This document shows positions 18,331-27,859 of a DNA stretch of 64,000 nt, in pieces. The first letter of the stretch is position 1, and each line of letters starts with the position of its first letter. The notes under the pieces were generated by a model. The model made no database searches and was not told the origin of the DNA. It saw only the letters and a list, made by a program, of their open reading frames with translations. Where the stretch lies: NCBI GenBank assembly GCA_902500775.1, contig CABVRZ010000013.1, positions 40,589 to 104,588 on the forward strand, read 5' to 3'. The translations under genes were made by a program, and so were the position numbers. Source of the DNA: an uncultured Nitrospira sp. (GTDB taxonomy: Bacteria > Nitrospirota > Nitrospiria > Nitrospirales > Nitrospiraceae).

Positions 18331-19533
18331 TCAGTGTTTTGAGTCCGTTGGCTCCGGCGCCTTGGCTTGGGTACCCACGATGTCATAGCCGGCCACCGGT
18401 GTGACGACACGCACCTTATCACCTTCAAGCAATGCTGCACTGGGGTTGTTGACGATCCGATCGCTCACGCTGAGTCCTTCGGATACTTCGATAAAATTGT
18501 CATAGATCTTGGCAACCGTAATCGGCTGGAAATGTAGACGGTTCTCGTCTACCACCACGGCCACTTGGGTACCGTGCTCCTGGAAGACCAGGGCACTCGT
18601 CGGAATGGTCATGACTTTTCTGTCGACCGGAGCGGTCAGGTGAACGCTGGCATAGGAACCTGGCCAGAGTGCCCGATCTTTATTGTCGATGGTGAAAACC
18701 GTCACCGCCGTGCGTGTGTTCACATCGAATCCCTTCGCGACGGTAAGAAACTTGAAATTAAAATGACGATTGGGAAGTTGGGGAACGGTCACGTTGGCCG
18801 TCAAGCCAGAGGCGAGGAAAGGCCCAAAGGTCTCCGGCACGTTCACAAAGAGACGAAGCTTATCCACCTCAGCCACAGTAAAGAGGTTATTCTTGGAATC
18901 GGTTCCGCTGAGATTCCCTTCCTTACTCACCAGGTCACCGACATTGATGTTTCGTTGAGTGACGACTCCATCGAATGGAGCTGTGATCTTTTTAAATCCG
19001 ATGAAGGCCTCGATGTTCTTCACTTTTTGTTCGGCTGCCTTGACCTTTGCAGCCGCAGCCTGGGCCTCGGCAAGCTGTACAGAGATGGCTTGTTCCGAAA
19101 GCGCTTGGTGTTCCCGCATAGCCACATAACGTTGTGCTGTCAGCTGGGCCAGCGCGTTCATGGCACGCTCAGATTCCAGATCGGCATGGGCTTGTTTATA
19201 CTCGGCATCGAGGTCCGGCGTGGTGATTTCGGCAAGAACGTCCCCTTTCTTGACGATGTCCCCATAGTCTTTGTACCAGGCCTTCACATAGCCTTCGACA
19301 CGCGCGTAGATAGGTGCTTCGTACCAACCCACGATATTTCCAGGAAGCGTAATCGATTCGCTCGGGTCCACCACCTTGGCCCTGGTGAGGGCCACTGGGG
19401 TAACGGCCGTTTCTACCGCGCTCTTCTGCAGAGCAACCGCTTCGTGCTGGCCCTCATTGATGCGGTAAAACAGGATGGCAAGAAACCCAACGATGACGAG
19501 AACCAGAAAGACTTTCCCACCTAGCTTATTCAT
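18331..19533 (-). CDS. RND efflux periplasmic adaptor (membrane fusion protein)
   Basis: A 400-residue HlyD/AcrA-type adaptor. The start at 19533 is set by AAAGGAG 10 nt upstream, placed in the last codons of the permease gene; the stop of the permease and this ATG overlap closely (TGATATG). N-terminal membrane anchor (VFLVLVIVGFLAILFY), a lipoyl domain split by a long Ala/Gln-rich coiled-coil hairpin (about 100-190), then beta-barrel and membrane-proximal domains (DGVVTQRNINVGDLV; PGSYASVHL; TSALVFQEHGTQVAVV). It links the inner-membrane pump to the TolC-like protein. Confidence 0.92.
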   Translation of the reverse strand: MNKLGGKVFLVLVIVGFLAILFYRINEGQHEAVALQKSAVETAVTPVALTRAKVVDPSESITLPGNIVGWYEAPIYARVEGYVKAWYKDYGDIVKKGDVLAEITTPDLDAEYKQAHADLESERAMNALAQLTAQRYVAMREHQALSEQAISVQLAEAQAAAAKVKAAEQKVKNIEAFIGFKKITAPFDGVVTQRNINVGDLVSKEGNLSGTDSKNNLFTVAEVDKLRLFVNVPETFGPFLASGLTANVTVPQLPNRHFNFKFLTVAKGFDVNTRTAVTVFTIDNKDRALWPGSYASVHLTAPVDRKVMTIPTSALVFQEHGTQVAVVVDENRLHFQPITVAKIYDNFIEVSEGLSVSDRIVNNPSAALLEGDKVRVVTPVAGYDIVGTQAKAPEPTDSKH

Positions 19534-19534
19534 A

Positions 19535-22500
19535 TCAGGCATGCTCCTTTTGGAGAACTGTTCGGCGGTGATAAATGATGGCGTAGATGCAGGGCACGAA
19601 AAACAGGGTGAACAGAGTTGCAACTGTTAATCCTCCCATGACGGCTCGACCCAGCGGTGCATTCTGGGAATTAGCCATAGCCATCGGGAGCATACCGAAA
19701 ATCATCGCGGCAGCGGTCATAAGCACCGGGCGGATCCGACCCTTCCCCGCCTCGACCGCGGCTCGCAGCGCATCACCGTGAACAGCAAGCCTTTCACGGG
19801 CGTATGAAACAAGAAGAATTGAATTGGCGGTCGCCGTACCCATCGTCATGATCGCGCCGGTCAAGGCCGGCACCGAAATATATGTGTGAGTCACGAACAG
19901 CGACCATGCGATACCAGCAAAGGCGCCCACCAAAGCCGTGACGATAATGAAGGGGTCCAGCCAGGATTGGAAATTGACGACGATCAAGAGATACACCAGC
20001 ACAATGGCAATAATGAGACCGCCGCCCAGTTCGACAAACGCGTCGTGCATGACCTCGGCTTGGCCATGGACTTCCACTTCGGCGCCGCGAGGCAGGTCGG
20101 CCTTCATACTTTCGGCAATCTGCTTCACATCCTCCAATACCCCACCAAGATCTCGACCTTCCGCCGAGACCAACACATCAATCATGGGCAGGAGATTGCG
20201 ATGGGTCACGACGCCCGGTGTGCCGATCAAGGACAGCTTCGTGACATTGCCAAGCAAATGCAGCTTTGCTTCCCCACCGTCTGACGCCTCCCGCTCTTCC
20301 GGCGCTACCGGGATAGTCTGGAGATCTCCGATGCTCGCCAGCTGTGGCTGAGGCGTATAGACATTGAGGCGATAAGACTGTTGAGTCGAACGATCCAGCC
20401 AATATTTCTGGTCGATCTGCTGGCTGCCGGCGGTAGCCAGCAGCATGTTGAACCCGAAATCTCGTTGGTTCAGATTCAAGCCAAGCGCGAATCTCCGATC
20501 CCCTTCGACCAGAATGGTCGGCTGAAACATCGTCTGGTAGATATAAACATCGGCAGCTCCAGGAATTTGCCGGAATTTGCCTGCCAATTTTTGGGCATAC
20601 TCATAGTTGGCATAGAGATCAGGCCCGTTGATTTGCAGGTCGATCGGCGCGAGAGAACCGAAGTTCAGAATTTTATCGCTCAGGTCAGCTGGCTGAAATG
20701 TGAATTCTGTTCCAGGATAGCGCTCGGACAATCCTTTACGGAGCGTATTCCGAATGTCCCAGACCGGAGACTTTTCATCCTTTAGCGTGATCGTGAGATC
20801 ACAATCCTGAGTACCGATCGTCGGTGTCGGAATGAAGGCGAGGTTGTGGGCGCCGACCGGAAGGCCGCAATTGCTGACGACCGCATCTACATTACCCGGC
20901 AACATCTCCCGAATGTCGTTCGAGACGAGCGAAGCCACTCGGCCTGCGGCCTCGATGCGTAGGCCGAGTGGCGCCCGCATGTGCATCTGCAACAATCCCC
21001 CTTTGATCTGAGGGAAAAACTCCTGCCCCTCGAAGGCAAACAACACAAGAGATACGAGTGAGACCACTACAGAGATCGTCACGAAGCCCACCCGATGCGC
21101 CACCGCCTGTTCAAGCAGCGCGGTGTATCTATCACGGAAGCGTTCGAACCCTTCTTGAAATCCATGCTGAAAGCGAGCAAAGACCCCATCCTCTGGCCCA
21201 CTCGCATGGTGAACCTTCAGTATATATTTCGCCATGGTCGGGACCAGGGTGTACGTCAGAATAAAGGAGGCCAGCATCGCGAAGACGACCGCCTCGGCCA
21301 TGGCCGGGAAGATCCAGCCGGCAATACCGGTTAAATGGAATAGCGGAACCCAAACTATGGAGATGGCTAACGTGGCCACGAACGTCGGAAGAATGATCTG
21401 GTTCGCGGCGTCGATGATCGCCTCCTCCAACGGCTTACCCATCGCAAGATGCGTGTCGATATTTTCGATCATGACTGCCGCATTATCGACGAGAATGCCC
21501 ACGGCCAACGCGAGCCCCCCGAGTGTCATGATATTGATGGATTGCTCAAGGAGATGGAGACAGATAATCGAACTGAGAATGGAGAGGGGAATCGAGGTCA
21601 GCACGATGACGGTGGGCCGCCATGAGCCGAGCATGAGTAGGACGATGAAGCCCACGAGGGCCGCCGCAATAACCATTTCATGGACCACGTCTGCGATGGC
21701 ATCCCGCACAAAGACCGAGGAATCGCTCAGCAGGCTCACTTTCACATCAGCAGGCACCACTTCCTGAATACGCGGAATCATTTTTCGGATGCCGTCGACG
21801 ATGTCGATCGTCGACGCTTCGCTGCTTTTCATGACGACAACGATGACCGCCTGCTTTCCGTCGACTAAGACGGAGTTCGTTTGGACCCGCCCAGCCAGGC
21901 GGACCGTGGCGACATCGCGCAGATGGATGAAGGAGTTCCCTTCCCGCTTGATCGGGATATCGTCGAACTCTTCAATCTTGAGCGGAGAGGCGTTCGTCAG
22001 CACCAGCCAGTCAGTCTCCTTGATCTTCATGTCACCGCCCGGCAACACGAGATTCTGCTTCTCAATCGCTTGGTGCACGTCCTCTGTGGTGAGGTGACGG
22101 GCTCGCAGTTTGTCTTGATCAACGTTGATCATGACCTGCATGTCCTGACCGCCGTAAGGGTGCGGCAGGATCGCACCGGGGATCGTGACGAGCATGGGGC
22201 GAATCCGCATCACACATAGGTTATAGAGCTCCGCCGGCGTTTCCACGTCAGACTCTATTTGTAAGACGGCGACCGGCACTTGAGAGGGAAACAGCCGCAT
22301 CACCATGGGTGCAGCGACATCAGGTGGGAGCGCTTTGACAGAGGTTTGCGAGATCCCCACGATATCGGCCTCACTCCCCGCCAGATCCACTCCGTCCTGG
22401 AGAAAGATGTTGATGATGGAGTGTCCGAAGTAGGAAGTACTCACGATGGTCTTGATGCCTTCCACCGTCTGGGTCAGCATTTGTTCGAACACTCGTGTGA

Positions 22501-22690
22501 CCCGCCCCTCGGTTTCCTGCGGCATCAACCCATCATAGAGCCAGACGACCGAGCTGACGGGCATCTGAATATTTGGGAAGACGTCGGTCGGAGCATGGAT
22601 CACTGTCATCACTCCAAACACGACAATCAGGATGGCGAGAACCACAAAGGTATAGGGTTTTTTTAAGGCAATTTGGACGAGCTTATTCAT
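19535..22690 (-). CDS. RND-family efflux permease
   Basis: A 1051-residue inner-membrane pump with the AcrB layout: TM1, a large periplasmic loop, TM2-7, second loop, TM8-12. The TM4 proton-relay segment reads GILVDNAAVMIENI: one Asp is kept and the second position is Asn, as in several HAE-type RND subgroups. A start ATG at 22690 has GAAGG about 10 nt upstream. It is first in the order permease-adaptor-outer membrane factor, unlike the more common adaptor-first order. The substrate is not evident: it lacks the CzcA/CusA methionine and acidic features I would expect of a metal exporter, so an organic or drug-like substrate is more likely. A candidate sigma-54 promoter lies about 180 bp upstream. 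Confidence 0.93.
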   Translation of the reverse strand: MNKLVQIALKKPYTFVVLAILIVVFGVMTVIHAPTDVFPNIQMPVSSVVWLYDGLMPQETEGRVTRVFEQMLTQTVEGIKTIVSTSYFGHSIINIFLQDGVDLAGSEADIVGISQTSVKALPPDVAAPMVMRLFPSQVPVAVLQIESDVETPAELYNLCVMRIRPMLVTIPGAILPHPYGGQDMQVMINVDQDKLRARHLTTEDVHQAIEKQNLVLPGGDMKIKETDWLVLTNASPLKIEEFDDIPIKREGNSFIHLRDVATVRLAGRVQTNSVLVDGKQAVIVVVMKSSEASTIDIVDGIRKMIPRIQEVVPADVKVSLLSDSSVFVRDAIADVVHEMVIAAALVGFIVLLMLGSWRPTVIVLTSIPLSILSSIICLHLLEQSINIMTLGGLALAVGILVDNAAVMIENIDTHLAMGKPLEEAIIDAANQIILPTFVATLAISIVWVPLFHLTGIAGWIFPAMAEAVVFAMLASFILTYTLVPTMAKYILKVHHASGPEDGVFARFQHGFQEGFERFRDRYTALLEQAVAHRVGFVTISVVVSLVSLVLFAFEGQEFFPQIKGGLLQMHMRAPLGLRIEAAGRVASLVSNDIREMLPGNVDAVVSNCGLPVGAHNLAFIPTPTIGTQDCDLTITLKDEKSPVWDIRNTLRKGLSERYPGTEFTFQPADLSDKILNFGSLAPIDLQINGPDLYANYEYAQKLAGKFRQIPGAADVYIYQTMFQPTILVEGDRRFALGLNLNQRDFGFNMLLATAGSQQIDQKYWLDRSTQQSYRLNVYTPQPQLASIGDLQTIPVAPEEREASDGGEAKLHLLGNVTKLSLIGTPGVVTHRNLLPMIDVLVSAEGRDLGGVLEDVKQIAESMKADLPRGAEVEVHGQAEVMHDAFVELGGGLIIAIVLVYLLIVVNFQSWLDPFIIVTALVGAFAGIAWSLFVTHTYISVPALTGAIMTMGTATANSILLVSYARERLAVHGDALRAAVEAGKGRIRPVLMTAAAMIFGMLPMAMANSQNAPLGRAVMGGLTVATLFTLFFVPCIYAIIYHRRTVLQKEHA

Positions 22691-22869
22691 GGGATCATAC
22701 CTTCAGCAGGCTTCAGATGGTGTTGTCTTGTGTAGCTGCCCGATGCCGGTGCGTCGGGGAGCCGTTATCTGTGAGAGTGTCGGAGCCATAACGTGTTGCG
22801 CGCCACAGAATTTCACTGCGTTTCAAATCTCGTTTCTTCTTGACATCTTCAGCATCTGTCTTTGCTCTG

Positions 22870-22885
22870 TGCAAAGTGTTTGCCT
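22870..22885 (-). promoter_or_regulatory. Candidate sigma-54 (-24/-12) promoter for the RND operon
   Basis: On the - strand: AGGCAAACACTTTGCA. TTGCA is a perfect -12 element, GGCA fits -24, and GG-to-GC spacing is the required 12 bp. It sits about 180 bp before the permease start. An array of GTGCGAT-type inverted repeats lies about 230-290 bp further upstream. Confidence 0.45.
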
Positions 22886-23114
22886 AGCACGCTTGTCCGA
22901 CAAGCATTTGTAGCCTTTTTGAATAAATCCAACCGTTTATAGCGGTGAACCCCACCCACTCTTCTCGATCTAAGGCTATGTTTGGCTTTCCGAGGATCCA
23001 GTGCGCTAAGACCAATAGAGCGATTCCGCACAGACGAGACGGTGCGTAATGCCTGAAATGAGGCTGGCAATGCATCCATTTTCCTCCTTCACAGAGACAT
23101 TTGGCATGTTCGAT

Positions 23115-23157
23115 ATCGCACGTCATTTGTGAAAAGTGCGTTGACGCACTGTGCGAT
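23115..23157. promoter_or_regulatory. Nested ATCGCAC/GTGCGAT and AGTGCGT/ACGCACT inverted repeats
   Basis: ATCGCAC (23115-23121) pairs with GTGCGAT (23151-23157). Between them AGTGCGT-TG-ACGCACT (23135-23150) is a perfect palindrome with 7-bp arms. It could bind a dimeric regulator. It lies upstream of the RND operon (- strand) and also about 590 bp upstream of the barrel-protein gene at 23741. Confidence 0.45.
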
Positions 23158-23740
23158 GGGTGCGAAACAGCTCATTTTTATTGATTCCTATTTCATGCTT
23201 TTGGCATAGTAGGCAGCGTTCAATGCGCGAGTAGTGGCACCCGTGGAGTCTGGAACATTTCATATGGCACTGAGCGGAGTCTTCGATATTGTGCTTCCCC
23301 TGCCGGTTCCGATTCTTTCTCAACCGTTCCCTTGGCACACACGTTCACAGAGCATGAACAGCCAGGGGATTGACGAACGACACCATCGGTGATCTGCACG
23401 GCACGCGCGGACATTCACCATGGTGGAAGAGAGGAAGTGCGATGCTGTTGAGGGTCTTGTTCCTGACAGTAGTCCTATTGGTCTAGACAGGTACCGTTGA
23501 AGGCTGAGGCAGAGTCCCTGTCCAGTAGCGTCTATCGCCTTTGACCTATTTAGTCGACGGGATGGGCTTGAAACGTGGTTCTGCCCACCATTCCAGACTT
23601 TCCTGTCATTCCGCCTTCAACGCCCAAGCCACCTAGTTCAGTGGAAGCCATCTGGGTGCAGCCTCTTAAAACTGACCGGAATCGATCGGACTGACGAGCC
23701 GATCAATCGTCCTAGAAGAAGCGATAGAAAGGAAACCGTC

Positions 23741-24736
23741 ATGTGGTGGCAGGTTCTCTTCCTGATCGGAATGTTTTCATTGACCGACATAACTCAGGCC
23801 TTGGCCGAATGGTCGGTTTCAGGGAGCGGGACAATTATCTATACGGATGACGTTGCGCTGTTTTCGGCTACCCGGCGGTCTGGCCTCGATGGTGATCCAT
23901 CGCAACCAGTCCTAGACGTGACTCGCACAGGGCTTGGCTCCGATATGGTCTTCGAGCCAGGCTTCCTGGTTTCCAAGTCGATCACGACAGGGCTTGGACG
24001 AACTATCTTTTCGATCAAACCTCAGGGGTTTATTTTTGCCGTTAACCCCGAGTGGAGCCAGGCAAGCGTTGCCATCGAGGCTTTGCATGCATTCAATCCC
24101 AATACGGCTGTCCGGCTTCGTTATTTCGGAGCCCCGGATCAATTACTCGGGACCAGTGAGGTCAGTCGAGCGGAACCAGAGGTGGAGGCAAGAGAGCGGG
24201 TGACCTCCCATGTGGGGTATATCAGGCTTGAACAACGACTCTCCGAGCATTGGGAGGTCAGAATTCAGGGTCGAGTAGGTAAGCGACTCTACAATGACGC
24301 TTTTGCGCGACGTAATACCACATTCTGGACTATTGGTCCCCATCTCTATTGGCATGCATCGGAACATATACGACTTTTTGCTGGGTATCATTATGAGCGC
24401 GGCATGGGTAGCGGTCGCCATGCCATTGAACCTGAGGAAGATAACTCATATGTCCATCACTTCTTCGCAGCTGGTTTGGATGCTGAACTCATGCCCCACC
24501 TGGAGCTAGAACTTGACTTCCACTACGAACGAAATAATTGGACGAGTGGACTCCCGGACGATGAACGAAACGGGCAGCACGAAAACATTTTTCAGGGCAC
24601 TGGAAGGCTGCTCTACCAGTTGACGGATCAGACTGCCCTGACGTTAAGTGTTCAGAGGGCCAATCGTGGGGTGAACGCCTTTCAGCGAGTCGACCACAAT
24701 ACGAATGTCGGCGTGGGAGTGATCCACCGGTTCTAG
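23741..24736 (+). CDS. Predicted outer-membrane beta-barrel protein, unknown
   Basis: A 331-residue protein with a signal peptide (to about TQALAEW) and a good GAAAGGAA ribosome site. The rest alternates aromatic and polar residues (HVGYIRLEQRLSEHWEVRIQGRVG, IRLFAGYHYERG, LELELDFHYERNNW) and ends in a C-terminal Phe (GVGVIHRF), the typical end of an outer-membrane barrel. About twelve strands can be guessed. I do not recognise a named family. The gene stands alone on the + strand, divergent from the RND operon across a 1-kb region. Confidence 0.75.
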   Translation: MWWQVLFLIGMFSLTDITQALAEWSVSGSGTIIYTDDVALFSATRRSGLDGDPSQPVLDVTRTGLGSDMVFEPGFLVSKSITTGLGRTIFSIKPQGFIFAVNPEWSQASVAIEALHAFNPNTAVRLRYFGAPDQLLGTSEVSRAEPEVEARERVTSHVGYIRLEQRLSEHWEVRIQGRVGKRLYNDAFARRNTTFWTIGPHLYWHASEHIRLFAGYHYERGMGSGRHAIEPEEDNSYVHHFFAAGLDAELMPHLELELDFHYERNNWTSGLPDDERNGQHENIFQGTGRLLYQLTDQTALTLSVQRANRGVNAFQRVDHNTNVGVGVIHRF

Positions 24737-25267
24737 CTGGGCTCCTGCATGGTCTTTTTGCACTATGAGTGGGTCGTAATACACCGGGCACCTTTTCACA
24801 TCAGATCAATCGTTCCTGACGACGCATTTGCGACCTCATTCTCGACTTGTCTGTGGACGAGGTAATGCGCGGCTCATACATAACAAGCGTAATTTGAAAC
24901 TTTGAAAGCGCTGCAACAGGGATAGGTGCTCAAGATTCTGGAATCAACTCACGGTATAAAGAGTGGACAGCGTGTATACTCGGTATTGACTGGTGAGGCG
25001 GGGTATCGACTCCTTGAGCGTTAGTGAATAGAACCCCGATCAAGTCCGACGTTTTGAATGCTGAGGAGTCTTAACGTGCGCTTGGTTTTGCTACGTTTAG
25101 GAGATGTCATTTAAATTTCCGTCTCGCTCTCTCGCGGTATTGCGCGTACTCTGACGAACGGACCGCCCCTGTCGATGCTCCGCGTAATGGGACGCTGCTC
25201 TGGATCCGCTGCCCAAATCAATAGTTTGAAGGTTGGACGATGTTAAAACACGAAATGCTCGCGTCAC
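24737..25267. other. Gap of 530 bp, no gene seen
   Basis: It lies between the barrel-protein gene and the converging ndh gene. No coding frame with a ribosome site, no strong hairpin or repeat was found. Confidence 0.5.
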
Positions 25268-26581
25268 TCAGGCTGACTTCGTCCATTCTTCTGCCGGTGC
25301 TGACCTCGTTGTGGGGCGCGTCGTTCTGAAGTGAACCAAATCCTTGGAGAAGAGCACATCTAGAGTCCAGTCCAAGGCCACGAGTACTTTCTTTTCAAAA
25401 CGAGGGAGTTTCAGTAAGTAAATTGTGCGCCACAGCCACCAGGCAATGAAGCCGGAAAAATTGATACCGAGAATGTTTGCGACACCGGTTCGCTTTCCGA
25501 TGGGTGCCAGGAGCCCAATCGTGGAATAGACGAACGGTTTCTTCCAGCCCCCTCGCACAGTGGCCAAAATGTTCTGTGCAGCGATCTGCCCCTCCCGCAG
25601 CGCATGTTGCGCAGTTGGAGGGTGAAATTCGCCTGTCCGGCGATCAGGGACTAGCGCACAGTCGCCTAAGGCCCAGGCACCAGGCCACTCGTGCACTTCC
25701 AGGTACTCGTTGACGAGGACCCGGCCTTTCTCTTTCGGGCAAGGCAGGGGGGCCAGGAGGGCGTGGGGGCTGGTGCCGGCGGTCCAGACCAGCGTATTGG
25801 TCGTTATGGTCGTGCCATCGCTGAGCATAACGTCCTGGCCTTTCACAGCGGTGACTTTGCAGTTCGAGCGGATTTCCACCTTTTGCTCCGCAAGCTTTCG
25901 TTGCGCGTAGGTGCCGAGTTTTCCCCCCAGTTCCGGCAAAATGACCGTGCCGGAACTGACCAGGATGATCCGCAGCATCTCTTCCCGAAGATGGGGGAAG
26001 AACTGCACGGCCTCTCGTAAAGAGTCGTTCATGGCTGCAATGGTCTCGACCCCAGCAAACCCACCTCCGGCCACTACGAAATTCATGAGGCCGGTACGGA
26101 GCGAAGCTCCACACTCAAAGTCGGCTTCTTCGAGATTGGCAATGAGATGGTTGCGCAGGGCAATCGCATCACTCAGCGATTTCATGGTGAATGCACGATC
26201 GGCCAAACCGGGAATATCGAAGAAGTTGGTGGTCGACCCGAGAGCCAACACCAGATGGTCGTACTGCAGCGCGTGGCAATGGTTCTCATGCCCGTGGGAT
26301 ACGCCCACTTGTTGATGCACGAAATCGATGGCTTCGATCTCGCCGTGAAAGAAAGTGACCCGACGGAGCAGCTTTCGGATCGGGCTGACGATGTTGGTGA
26401 TATCGAGGTCGCTCGCCGCGACTTCGTGCAACATCGGGGTGAAGAGAAAACAATTGTCGTGATTGACGAGGGTGACATCCAAGGCCGCGCCTTGCGTCAG
26501 CGCACGTTCAAACTCCAATGCGGCATACATCCCGCCAAAACCACCTCCCAGAATCAGCACATGTGGCTTGCTCTTCGACAT
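25268..26581 (-). CDS. ndh: Type II NADH dehydrogenase (NDH-2), FAD-dependent
   Basis: A 437-residue flavoprotein of the NDH-2/SQR superfamily. FAD-binding Rossmann motif GGGFGGMYAA near residue 12, second nucleotide-binding motif VVAGGGFAGVETIAA near residue 170, and the FAD-contacting WALGDCALV near 300 followed by PTAQHALREG. The C-terminal third has an amphipathic/hydrophobic stretch (FIAWWLWRTIYLLKLP) that would attach it to the membrane. It oxidises NADH and reduces quinone without pumping protons; in a nitrite oxidiser it could adjust the NADH/quinone balance. It lacks the Cys pair of sulfide:quinone reductases, which favours NDH-2. It stands alone. Confidence 0.88.
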   Translation of the reverse strand: MSKSKPHVLILGGGFGGMYAALEFERALTQGAALDVTLVNHDNCFLFTPMLHEVAASDLDITNIVSPIRKLLRRVTFFHGEIEAIDFVHQQVGVSHGHENHCHALQYDHLVLALGSTTNFFDIPGLADRAFTMKSLSDAIALRNHLIANLEEADFECGASLRTGLMNFVVAGGGFAGVETIAAMNDSLREAVQFFPHLREEMLRIILVSSGTVILPELGGKLGTYAQRKLAEQKVEIRSNCKVTAVKGQDVMLSDGTTITTNTLVWTAGTSPHALLAPLPCPKEKGRVLVNEYLEVHEWPGAWALGDCALVPDRRTGEFHPPTAQHALREGQIAAQNILATVRGGWKKPFVYSTIGLLAPIGKRTGVANILGINFSGFIAWWLWRTIYLLKLPRFEKKVLVALDWTLDVLFSKDLVHFRTTRPTTRSAPAEEWTKSA

Positions 26582-27171
26582 AGATCCTCATCGAAGGGGA
26601 GGCTTATGCTATCAACCCCTATCCCATTATGCAGAAGTGATCGAGCCTGCCCCCTCGTCGTCCATTCTGGTGCGCCGTCATTTCGAATGTGAGGCAGTTA
26701 AAGCCCGTAGTTATTGGCACCAGTTCCAGCTTCCGTGGCGACTGTCACGGGAATCTTCCAAGGGGGCTGACCATGGAATACCGCTCGCCGTTTCGGCGCA
26801 ATGAATGACTAGTGCCGACTTCCTCATCCCGTGTATTACTGGTTCAGTTTGAGAGAGGAGATGTGCAGCTGTTGAGTGGTTTTGAATACGATAACCCAAT
26901 AGGTTGCTCAACAGATTGTTCACTAAATTAGGTGATGCGAATGCCTCGCGGACTTTACTAATAAATGGTGCTCGCCTATACACGGATTTCACCTCAGATT
27001 CTCTGGCACTTGATGAGCGCGCCCATTGTGCCTATCGGAAGGCTTAGATGAAGGTCCGCTGGCCTGCCTGAGTAAATCAGGGTCATACGGCAGACCATGG
27101 TTCGGCAGAGTTCACGTACACCTCAACAACTCGCTTCGCCATGAGTCTGCTAGTTCCCCATTTTCATCACC
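26582..27171. other. Gap of 590 bp, no gene seen
   Basis: Upstream of ndh on the - strand and downstream of the Slp gene. Short frames only, without ribosome sites or recognisable motifs. Confidence 0.5.
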
Positions 27172-27744
27172 TTAGCCACCAGTAGATACGTGCTTCTCTA
27201 TGTTTTCTTTATGACAGAAGGTCTGTTCCTCCTGTGTCGCTCTCGACATGTCTCCATAAGGAAACCTATTGCGTTCGCTTTCGTCTGTCTTCCAAATGTG
27301 CAGGCATTGCGCACGAAGATGCGGCAAAGGCCTAGGCATCCAGCCTATCGATTCCAAAGCCGGTTTGTCTGTGACACCGATTACGACGACGCGATTACCA
27401 GTCTGCAACATATCGGGATCTACCATCCCATTGAAGACGATCGCGAATCGCAATATGTCTTCTCCCGCCTTACCCTCTGGATGAAACAGCCGGTCTTCGC
27501 CGATTGGGTGCCCATCGATAAGAATAACCGCCCCTTCCGGCTTGGGAATGACTTTTATGATTGTCCCCTCCATTTCCACTTTCTGGGAGGCAAAGTTAGC
27601 TGACGGATGTGATACTTGATCCTTCCAGGCCTTAATCCCAACGGTATCGAAGTTGACGCCGTTCATGACATCTGGAGGAAACAGTGGAGTGTTCGTGCAG
27701 GCCGCTAACAGGACGAATAGTGCAAACCCTCCGACACTACGCAT
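27172..27744 (-). CDS. Slp-family outer-membrane lipoprotein
   Basis: A 190-residue protein from the ATG at 27744, chosen for its GAAAGGAG ribosome site and because a lipoprotein signal follows directly (LLAAC, Cys16). The mature part has the Slp-family pattern: FPPDVMNGVNFD, then an OB-like beta domain (KVEMEGTIIKVIPKPEGAVILIDG; RFAIVFNGMVDPDMLQTGNRVVVIGVT) and a conserved PLPHLRAQCLHIWKT end. Slp proteins are acid- or stationary-phase-associated outer-membrane lipoproteins of unclear function. It follows a broken Band-7 lipoprotein gene in the same direction by about 115 nt. Confidence 0.82.
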   Translation of the reverse strand: MRSVGGFALFVLLAACTNTPLFPPDVMNGVNFDTVGIKAWKDQVSHPSANFASQKVEMEGTIIKVIPKPEGAVILIDGHPIGEDRLFHPEGKAGEDILRFAIVFNGMVDPDMLQTGNRVVVIGVTDKPALESIGWMPRPLPHLRAQCLHIWKTDESERNRFPYGDMSRATQEEQTFCHKENIEKHVSTGG

Positions 27745-27859
27745 GGTGGATCTCCTTTCGTTGATCTCATGAATGGCCAATGCGCATGCTCGATGAATGC
27801 CCAACGTCCTCTTCGAGGAATGTGTGGCACCCGCTCCCTCGTTAAGCTGGTCTTCATCG

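Larger units (their letters stand above)
22691..23740. other. 1-kb non-coding divergent region
   Basis: No credible gene on either strand; short frames lack ribosome sites. It carries the candidate RND promoter and the GTGCG inverted repeats described separately. The + strand barrel-protein gene begins at its right edge. Confidence 0.6.

Noticed and set aside
21440..21540. Asp-to-Asn change in the RND proton-relay motif (VDNAA) as a loss of function
   Set aside because: Asn at the second position is normal in several RND subgroups, and the other Asp is present.
23123..23414. Overlapping - strand open frames in the RND upstream region
   Set aside because: No ribosome sites, unnatural composition, and they cover the operator-like repeats; more likely chance frames.
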